A stretch of DNA of 5,534 bases from Legionellales bacterium (lineage in GTDB: Bacteria; Pseudomonadota; Gammaproteobacteria; Berkiellales; Berkiellaceae). The translations under genes were made by a program, and so were the position numbers. The notes under the pieces were generated by a model, which did not search any database, was not told where the DNA came from, and saw only the letters and a list, made by a program, of their open reading frames with translations. This document shows, in pieces, positions 1-4,643 of the stretch. Numbering within the stretch: position 1 is the first letter of the stretch; every line of letters starts with the position of its first letter. The stretch is taken from positions 1-5,534 of the forward strand of contig JAHFQF010000158.1 of NCBI GenBank assembly GCA_023266435.1. Reading direction: 5' to 3'.

Positions 1-276
1 GCGCGCTGCGGTTGCTTCTGCTAATGCCTCAGCATGATTGGTAGCCTGCGGAATGAGCTCATCAAACTCGCGTATATTTTGCTCTGCGCCTAGTTTAATG
101 CTTGCTAGCTTTGCTAGCTCTTGATTTAAATCTGCAGCTTTCTGCCTTGCCATTTGCTGCGAGTGTTCAACAAGGCTTATTTCCAGTGCTAACTGCTGTA
201 AATATCGTGACGCTCTATCTGATTCTTGATGGATCCGTGCAAGAGTATCTATATCATTTTGAGCATTCATTCTCAT
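1..276 (-). CDS. Hypothetical coiled-coil protein, 5' part only (runs off the left edge)
   Basis: The frame is open without a stop for 92 codons from an ATG at 276-274 to the first base of the window, so the 3' end is missing. The start at 276 is preferred because AGGATG at 290-285 lies 8 bases upstream, and an in-frame TAG just above rules out earlier starts. A second in-frame ATG lies at 270-268, but its spacing to that site is poorer. The protein begins MRMNAQNDIDTLARIHQE and is almost entirely predicted helix. It is rich in Ala, Gln, Glu and Leu, with heptad-like spacing of hydrophobic residues (LQQLALEISLVEH, then LNQELAKLASIKL). No signal peptide, membrane segment or catalytic motif is visible. 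I do not recognise a family. It has its own candidate promoter and follows a terminator, so it probably starts a new transcription unit. Confidence 0.8.
   Translation of the reverse strand, partial: MRMNAQNDIDTLARIHQESDRASRYLQQLALEISLVEHSQQMARQKAADLNQELAKLASIKLGAEQNIREFDELIPQATNHAEALAEATAAR
102..119. repeat. Perfect 9-bp tandem duplication inside the coiled-coil gene
   Basis: TTGCTAGCT occurs twice head to tail. In the minus-strand gene it encodes part of the run ELAKLAS, so the duplication keeps the frame and repeats a Leu-Ala-Lys/Ser unit. It is most simply read as local expansion of the coiled coil. Confidence 0.6.
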
Positions 277-341
277 AGTTTCAACATCCTAGTCATCAGT
301 GGGTATGAAAAATTGGAGCGGGGTAGAGAAAGAGATCCTCG

Positions 342-347
342 ATTATA
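342..347 (-). promoter_or_regulatory. Candidate -10 box for the coiled-coil gene at 276-1
   Basis: The minus strand reads TATAAT exactly, in an AT-rich context, about 65 bases upstream of the preferred ATG at 276. This would place transcription start near 335. The -35 region is weak: the best hexamer at 17-18 bp spacing is TTATGA or TATGAT, a poor match to TTGACA, and there is no extended -10 TG. The position between the upstream terminator and the gene supports a promoter, but the weak -35 suggests low or activated expression. Confidence 0.45.
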
Positions 348-369
348 TTTTAATACGTTGAGGCATCAT

Positions 370-403
370 AAGATAAACACGAGCGAGGTATCCCCTCGCC
401 CGC
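370..403 (-). terminator. Rho-independent terminator after the 297-residue protein gene
   Basis: As minus-strand RNA, bases 403-394 (GCGGGCGAGG) pair with 388-379 (CCUCGCUCGU). They form a 10-bp, GC-rich stem with two G-U pairs and a 5-base loop (GGAUA). The stem is followed by GUUUAUCUU, a moderately U-rich tail. It begins 14 bases after the TAA at 418-420. The tail is interrupted by A and C, so termination may be incomplete. Confidence 0.6.
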
Positions 404-417
404 TGATTACGATTTAA

Positions 418-1311
418 TTAAACAGCTGGTTTTGCTGATGCTGATACTGAGTGATCTTCATTGCAAGTCTTAGCAGCAAGAATAATTCTACGTGCACCAT
501 GTGCTAATGGGTTAGTGAATTTCACTAATAAATCCACATGCGCCATTGGCTTCAATGCATCCGTCACAACTTGTGATTGATCTTCGACCGAGAACGCTTG
601 ATTTGCGCTTAGCTTTTGGGCTAAAGCTGTTGTTACACTATACGCATTCACATTGGATACTGCTGCTTTATAACGGAAACTCGCTGACTTCTCAGATGGA
701 TTTGAAATGACGTCTTGTTGTGCGCGTTGTTGAATGTGATCAGCAACAGTAGAGACAAAATCAGCTTCTGTACAATCATCTAATCGACAAGATGTACGCA
801 AAGATACCAGATTCAGTTGACCATCAGAACCCAGGTTCAGAGCCATGAGATCTTCTTCTTTCACCTGGCAGTCATGCATTTGATTAAATTCTGTTAATGA
901 AACCAAATGGCCAGCGCATTTTTCATAATAGTCTAATTGCAATTTGCCTACTTCAAGTTTTTCTTTGAAAGACGCTACTTCAGCTTTCTTTGCACTCAGT
1001 CCCACCTGTTTAGCAAGGAGCGCAAATCCATCCAAAGCCGCTCTTAGCTTAGCTTCTTCTGAGAGTGCTACTGGGGCAGGTGTAGCTAGTTGCTCATTAA
1101 CAGGCGTAGCTGATTCCTCACCAAGATCTGCATCTGATTCGTGAGATGCTTCGGCAGCTTCTTCATTTCTTTCTGAAGAGGCAAAACGCTGTGCTTCACT
1201 GTCTAATTCAGCTTGCAATGTAGCAATTGCAGCTTCTTGCTCTGCTAATTTTTGTGATTGCTCTAGTAATTTAGCACGCGTTTCTTGAATATCTTCTATA
1301 TTAAACGGCAT
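418..1311 (-). CDS. Hypothetical coiled-coil protein with acidic linker, 297 residues
   Basis: The ATG at 1311-1309 is supported by AGGGG at 1321-1317, five bases upstream, and by a good promoter further up. Residues about 7-42 form a likely coiled coil (LLEQSQKLAEQEAAIATLQ). Residues about 45-88 are an acidic, Ser/Ala/Glu/Pro-rich segment that is probably disordered. The remainder looks mainly helical, and six cysteines are scattered through residues 132-283 (132, 148, 175, 180, 283 among them). No signal peptide or membrane span is seen, so a soluble cytoplasmic or exported-without-Sec product is likely. I do not recognise the family and no enzymatic motif is visible. The C-terminal tail is small-residue rich (NEDHSVSASAKPAV), which would be compatible with a type IV secretion substrate, but this is speculation. 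It is separated from comEC by 88 bp and has its own promoter, so a functional link with competence is not implied. Confidence 0.82.
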   Translation of the reverse strand: MPFNIEDIQETRAKLLEQSQKLAEQEAAIATLQAELDSEAQRFASSERNEEAAEASHESDADLGEESATPVNEQLATPAPVALSEEAKLRAALDGFALLAKQVGLSAKKAEVASFKEKLEVGKLQLDYYEKCAGHLVSLTEFNQMHDCQVKEEDLMALNLGSDGQLNLVSLRTSCRLDDCTEADFVSTVADHIQQRAQQDVISNPSEKSASFRYKAAVSNVNAYSVTTALAQKLSANQAFSVEDQSQVVTDALKPMAHVDLLVKFTNPLAHGARRIILAAKTCNEDHSVSASAKPAV

Positions 1312-1316
1312 ATCGA

Positions 1317-1321
1317 CCCCT
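1317..1321 (-). promoter_or_regulatory. Ribosome binding site for the 297-residue protein
   Basis: The minus strand reads AGGGG five bases before the ATG at 1311, within TTAGGGGTCGAT. It fits a Shine-Dalgarno sequence with one mismatch and fixes the start codon. Confidence 0.65.
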
Positions 1322-1366
1322 AATCAATGACAATTAAAAACACCTGACACATGAAGAGAAAGCCAG

Positions 1367-1395
1367 ATTTTAAGAACAGTTGCGATTTAAGTCAA
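1367..1395 (-). promoter_or_regulatory. Sigma-70-type promoter for the 297-residue protein gene
   Basis: The minus strand has TTGACT (1395-1390), a 17-bp spacer, and TAAAAT (1372-1367). Each hexamer differs from consensus at one position and the spacing is optimal. Transcription would start near 1360, giving a leader of about 50 bases before the ATG at 1311. It lies in the short gap just after the comEC stop codon, so the downstream gene can be expressed independently. No convincing terminator separates it from comEC, so read-through from upstream is also possible. Confidence 0.75.
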
Positions 1396-1399
1396 GCAT

Positions 1400-3685
1400 T
1401 TAAGTAGGTTGCCACCACCAGGATGTCTCACGCCAGCGTACTGGCTGAGTTAAAGGCTGATCAGGATGAACCTCCAAAATGAGTGCGCCAGATTGATCAG
1501 TGCGCCACAGTGGAATCTGATGTGCTTGATAGCGTGCGATCACAGTAGCATGTGGATGATGGTATAAATTATTCCAACCAACTGGAATCCACGCTTGTTT
1601 AGGTTTTAATAGCTCTAAGAAACCTTCACTGGATGAGGTTTTACTGCCATGATGTGGGACAATTAATACATCAACGTTACTCAATTTTGTGCTTAATACA
1701 CTTTCGACTGATGCTTCAATATCTCCCGTTAATAAAATACGATGTGTGCCCACCGTCACTAATATCACACAGGAGTCATTATTCTTTTTTGCTTTGCCTG
1801 GCCGCGGTACCGTATCTGTTGGATGTAATACTTCGAAGTGTACTCCATCATAAGACCACTGCTCTCCTGCAACACAGGCTTTGCTATCGCCCAATTCAAA
1901 CCCTGATGTTAATAAATGCTCATACGGCATGACTGCACGAATGGCTGATAATCCACCGCGATGATCCATATCTCCATGCGAGACGACAATATGATCTAGA
2001 TGTCGGATACCATAATAATTCAGCGTGGGTAAGACGATGTCTTGACCTGCGTCTGAGTACATGGTTTTGGGACCTGTATCGTATAGCACTGTGTGGTGAG
2101 GGGTTTGAATCAGCATGGCTAATCCCTGCCCTACATCTAACAAGATCAAGCGTGCGCCTGTGGTTGGTGGCGGATGTGGCGTTTGAAAAAAAAATGGCAA
2201 CCAGAGTAAACTGGCAAGCGGCTTATAGGGGACGCCTTTAGGTAAAGTGAACCAAATCGCACCCAAGAGTGCCAGCATAATCCCTAACGGTGAAGCAATG
2301 TGTGCAAAATAACTCCAATGAAATCCTGCTAACATTTCTAATAACGCCATCATTCCTTGAATTTGCCAAGCCGCAAGCCAGAGCAAGCCTTTAGCAAGTG
2401 CGGCTGAAACTGGCATGATCAGAGTTGCAATCAAAGCGAGCGGCACGATACCAAAACTTACCCAAGGAATGGCTATCAGATTTGCAATGGGCGAAATCAC
2501 ACTGAACCCCTGAAACCAGGCGACGCTCAAAGGAATCAAAGCCATGCTTAATAACAACTGACCATGCAACATGATTTGCCATTTCTTGGTGTCTGTTCGA
2601 CTCCCTAATCCCATCATAATCAAAAAAGCCACTGCGCCAAAAGACAACCAAAAACCGGGACTTAATGGCGCTAAAGGATTGCTGATTAATACCACCAACA
2701 GCGCTAACCAAAAGCCTAACCAAGCAGCTCTAGGCAAACGTAACGTTGTGGTCAACAACATGCACAGTAACATGGCCGTAGCCCGTTGTGCGGGAATTTC
2801 CCAACCAGAGATGATCGCGTAACACAAAGCAACGAGAAAGCTTAGCCAGCCTGCTGCAATGGTCAATGGAATACGTTGTAATACTTGTGGAGTACAGGAC
2901 ATGAGCAACCTGCTGCAGGAAAAGGCAAACAAAAACATCAAACCGATGTGTAAACCAGAAATTGCCATCAAGTGTGACGTGCCTGTAATGCGAAAAATTC
3001 CCCACTGGCTTTGGTCAATCTGTTGTTTTTGACCAATGGTCAACGCTTGTACAATCCCTACGGTATCCTGAGTTAAGTGTTGAGCTTGCCACGCAGCAAC
3101 GGATTCACGCCATCGTAATAACAAAGAGAACCAGCTTGGTTTTGTATTGATGATACAAGTGGGTTTTGTTTTGGTATACGCAATGCCGACTATGTCTTTT
3201 AATAAAGCAGCTTGCTCACGGTTACCTCCCCCGGGGTTATGGTGACCATGCGGTTTTTTAAGTTTGGCAATGGCTGACAACGTGTCACCCACCTGGCACT
3301 CAATCTGTGGCGTATGCAATGTGAAACGTGCAGGATATGCAGCCAGTGTCCAAGTACATTGTCTATGTGCGCATTGGCGATCTTGAATGACACCTGTGAC
3401 AAGCTGCTCTACCGCTTGCGTTTCAAACTGCTGCCAATGCTGTTGTTTTTTTACTAAGACCAGATGCGTATAGCTTGCAAAGAGGCAGGCTAAGATCAAA
3501 AACCACTGGATGGGTTTGAAAATGTTCTTTGGTGTAAAACGAACAATGATTACCCAAGCAACGAGCATTAGCGCCACTAAAAATAGCGGCGCTCTTGAGA
3601 TCCCTATCGCTAAACCACATCCTGATAAGGCACCTAAGGCAATACCTGGTATCGTATGTTGAGTCAGCGGAAAGAGTCTTTTCAT
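1400..3685 (-). CDS. comEC: ComEC/Rec2 family DNA internalisation protein, 761 residues
   Basis: ComEC is the inner-membrane channel that carries single-stranded DNA into the cytoplasm during natural transformation. The N-terminus has hydrophobic spans (about residues 12-48 and 60-78). A periplasmic domain (about 85-180) follows, with cysteines at 105, 110, 130 and 177 and the family-typical NPGG at 150-153. The competence core carries the hallmark TGTSHLMAISGLHIG (234-248), IPAQRA (297-302) and many membrane spans up to about residue 500. The C-terminal metallo-beta-lactamase-like domain has DVGQG (517-521), DTG (536-538), SHGDMDHRGG (569-578), LTGD (652-655) and PHHGSKTSS (677-685). The length is normal for a proteobacterial full-length ComEC and no lesion is seen. 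The ATG at 3685 is the first possible start because an in-frame TAG lies at 3697-3695. The gene follows the ankyrin gene by 19 bases, probably in one operon. The usual gammaproteobacterial neighbours (exbB/exbD, lpxK, msbA) are absent here. A run of nine T encodes Phe498-500 (positions 2194-2186). Confidence 0.97.
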   Translation of the reverse strand: MKRLFPLTQHTIPGIALGALSGCGLAIGISRAPLFLVALMLVAWVIIVRFTPKNIFKPIQWFLILACLFASYTHLVLVKKQQHWQQFETQAVEQLVTGVIQDRQCAHRQCTWTLAAYPARFTLHTPQIECQVGDTLSAIAKLKKPHGHHNPGGGNREQAALLKDIVGIAYTKTKPTCIINTKPSWFSLLLRWRESVAAWQAQHLTQDTVGIVQALTIGQKQQIDQSQWGIFRITGTSHLMAISGLHIGLMFLFAFSCSRLLMSCTPQVLQRIPLTIAAGWLSFLVALCYAIISGWEIPAQRATAMLLCMLLTTTLRLPRAAWLGFWLALLVVLISNPLAPLSPGFWLSFGAVAFLIMMGLGSRTDTKKWQIMLHGQLLLSMALIPLSVAWFQGFSVISPIANLIAIPWVSFGIVPLALIATLIMPVSAALAKGLLWLAAWQIQGMMALLEMLAGFHWSYFAHIASPLGIMLALLGAIWFTLPKGVPYKPLASLLWLPFFFQTPHPPPTTGARLILLDVGQGLAMLIQTPHHTVLYDTGPKTMYSDAGQDIVLPTLNYYGIRHLDHIVVSHGDMDHRGGLSAIRAVMPYEHLLTSGFELGDSKACVAGEQWSYDGVHFEVLHPTDTVPRPGKAKKNNDSCVILVTVGTHRILLTGDIEASVESVLSTKLSNVDVLIVPHHGSKTSSSEGFLELLKPKQAWIPVGWNNLYHHPHATVIARYQAHQIPLWRTDQSGALILEVHPDQPLTQPVRWRETSWWWQPT
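2186..2194. repeat. Nine-base homopolymer inside comEC
   Basis: A run of nine A on the plus strand (T on the coding strand) encodes three consecutive TTT Phe codons at residues 498-500. It lies at the junction between the membrane core and the metallo-beta-lactamase-like domain. A one-base slip here would leave the channel core but remove the C-terminal domain. Confidence 0.75.
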
Positions 3686-3689
3686 GAGT

Positions 3690-3706
3690 AGGAGCTAACT
3701 CTCCTC
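3690..3706 (-). promoter_or_regulatory. Shine-Dalgarno and small hairpin at the ankyrin gene / comEC junction
   Basis: The minus strand reads GAGGAG at 3706-3701, overlapping the TGA stop of the ankyrin gene (3707-3705). It is the only purine-rich ribosome site near the comEC ATG, but its 15-base spacing is long. AGGAG (3705-3701) can pair with CTCCT (3694-3690) across a six-base loop. That could either hide the ribosome site or, by folding, alter its distance to the start. Ribosomes terminating on the upstream gene would melt this hairpin, so translational coupling is a reasonable inference. Confidence 0.5.
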
Positions 3707-4484
3707 AACAATTATTCGTCCTCTCGTTTCTAAAAGGTCTACACTGACGGCCTCTATCTGAGTGAAGCGGATCTGGAAGTAGAGGTAGAGGAGTCGATGC
3801 CACATTTTCTGAATCAGTACTAATTGCTGAATCATAATGCGCTACTATCGGTGGAGAAGATAGAAGTGGGGTTAGATCTAGCGGTTGATGTACAGACGAT
3901 GGTGCGGGAGGAACACATGTTTTCTGGTTATTTTGTTTCCACTGAGCCACAAATTCTCGAACATTGTCTCCATACGCTCCAGGTAACGTTGGGTAATCAA
4001 ATATGCTATACCCTTGCGCATCTCGCGTCGTCAACAGCGCTGGATGTTTCTCTTTAGGAACCGCCTCAAAACATTTCATTAAAAGCATCCAATTGTCTTG
4101 TACCATTGCATACATTAAAGCGGTTTGTTGTGTATTACCGTCTTGTACAAGGACATTAGCACCCTGCTGAATGAACCAGAGGGCTGCACCGCTTTTACCA
4201 GCAGATATCGCATATAACAACGAGGTCTGCCCATCCTGCATGTATTCAAAATCAGCACCGGCTTGTCTTAGTTTTTCTAAGGATTTTTGTTCAGATAGCG
4301 CAAATTTTTCTCTATTCAAAACAGCATGCACGAGCACAGAAAAAGTTTCCTTCCTTACTTCAGGAGCCGCTCTCAATATATCGTTGACTTCTGCAAGCAC
4401 TGACTGCATCAGTTTCTCGTCCATAGCATCAATCGCTTTGTTAAACTGGGTCTTCAAACTCTCTTGATCAACCGTAGCACTCAT
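3705..4484 (-). CDS. Ankyrin-repeat protein, 259 residues, upstream partner of comEC
   Basis: Residues about 54-165 contain three to four degenerate ankyrin repeats: a half repeat ending LRQAGADFEYMQ (71-83), a clear repeat at 83-115 (GQTSLLYAISAG, then LWFIQQGANVLVQD), a third from 118 (QQTALMYAMVQD) and a partial fourth near 155-165 (DAQGYSIFDY). Ankyrin repeats bind other proteins, and the partner here cannot be read from sequence. Residues 1-53 are helical. The tail from about 190 is rich in Pro, Ser and Leu, probably disordered, and ends in a basic Arg-rich stretch with two cysteines. No signal peptide or membrane span is visible. I chose the ATG at 4484 because GGAGAG lies at 4497-4492, seven bases upstream. 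An in-frame ATG at 4529 would add 15 residues (MLTFRSSQYFLESKL) but has no ribosome site and lies within the leader repeat and hairpin. The gene follows a consensus promoter and runs into comEC with a 19-base gap. Confidence 0.88.
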   Translation of the reverse strand: MSATVDQESLKTQFNKAIDAMDEKLMQSVLAEVNDILRAAPEVRKETFSVLVHAVLNREKFALSEQKSLEKLRQAGADFEYMQDGQTSLLYAISAGKSGAALWFIQQGANVLVQDGNTQQTALMYAMVQDNWMLLMKCFEAVPKEKHPALLTTRDAQGYSIFDYPTLPGAYGDNVREFVAQWKQNNQKTCVPPAPSSVHQPLDLTPLLSSPPIVAHYDSAISTDSENVASTPLPLLPDPLHSDRGRQCRPFRNERTNNC

Positions 4485-4491
4485 TAGCTTG

Positions 4492-4497
4492 CTCTCC
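4492..4497 (-). promoter_or_regulatory. Ribosome binding site that decides the ankyrin gene start
   Basis: The minus strand reads GGAGAG seven bases before the ATG at 4484. The alternative ATG at 4529 has only a weak AAGAA-like sequence upstream. This site therefore favours the shorter 259-residue product. Confidence 0.65.
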
Positions 4498-4527
4498 AAA
4501 AAATACTGACTGCTTCTGAAAGTCAGC
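4498..4527 (-). terminator. Leader hairpin with T-run, possible attenuator of the ankyrin-comEC operon
   Basis: As minus-strand RNA, CUGACU (4526-4521) pairs with AGUCAG (4511-4506) across a nine-base loop, with an extra G-U pair possible outside. The stem is followed immediately by UAUUUUUU (4505-4498), and the gene's ribosome site comes directly after that. Stem followed by T-run in a leader is the layout of an intrinsic terminator or attenuator. The stem is short and only half GC, so it would be weak. It could equally be a dyad operator at the DNA level. Confidence 0.35.
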
Positions 4528-4561
4528 ATAATTCTTATAAAATGGTATGGAAAGTCAGCAT
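4518..4561. repeat. 12-bp direct repeat flanking the transcription start
   Basis: GAAAGTCAGCAT occurs exactly at 4518-4529 and again at 4550-4561, 32 bp apart start to start, which is close to three helical turns. The upstream copy overlaps the last bases of the -10 box and the predicted start point. The downstream copy contains one arm of the leader hairpin. The phasing and placement suit a pair of regulator binding sites, but no regulator can be named. Confidence 0.5.
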
Positions 4562-4587
4562 TATAATCGGTAAGGAGTGTTTGTCAA
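4560..4587 (-). promoter_or_regulatory. Consensus sigma-70 promoter for the ankyrin-comEC operon
   Basis: The minus strand has TTGACA (4587-4582), a 16-bp spacer, and TATAAT (4565-4560). Both hexamers match consensus exactly. Transcription would start near 4553, about 70 bases before the preferred ankyrin ATG at 4484. A second TTGACT lies 14 bp further upstream (4601-4596), spaced too far to serve the same -10. The strength of these hexamers implies high basal activity unless it is repressed, which fits the overlapping direct repeat. Confidence 0.8.
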
Positions 4588-4643
4588 AATTGAGTAGTCA
4601 ATTGATGGGTTTTTGGATTAAAAAGTTTGATTAGAAACTAATT

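Noticed and set aside
226..417. A 63-codon plus-strand open frame
   Set aside because: It overlaps the start of the left-edge gene, the terminator and the candidate promoter on the other strand, has no convincing ribosome site, and its translation is low in recognisable structure.
944..1144. A 66-codon plus-strand open frame
   Set aside because: It is antisense to the 297-residue protein. Its Ser/Ala-rich translation is what the complement of the Glu/Ala-rich coding strand would give.
1322..1366. Possible terminator after comEC (GTGTCAGGTG followed by TTTTT)
   Set aside because: The sequence before the T-run does not form an inverted repeat, and it lies downstream of the promoter for the next gene.
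1633..1932. A 99-codon plus-strand open frame
   Set aside because: It is antisense to the conserved metallo-beta-lactamase-like domain of comEC, whose motifs leave no doubt about the coding strand.
2391..3620. Several minus-strand open frames (2391-2723, 2730-3005, 3199-3402, 3423-3620) and a plus-strand frame (2571-2822)
   Set aside because: All lie wholly inside comEC in other frames and have no plausible independent protein features.
3824..4467. Plus-strand open frames at 3824-4057 and 4171-4467
   Set aside because: They are antisense to the ankyrin gene and lack ribosome sites. The ankyrin repeats fix the minus strand as coding.
4606..4643. Possible terminator after the lysine-rich gene
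   Set aside because: Only a 4-bp TTAG/CTAA stem directly after the stop codon and scattered T-runs are seen. There is no GC-rich hairpin, so read-through into the ankyrin operon cannot be excluded.
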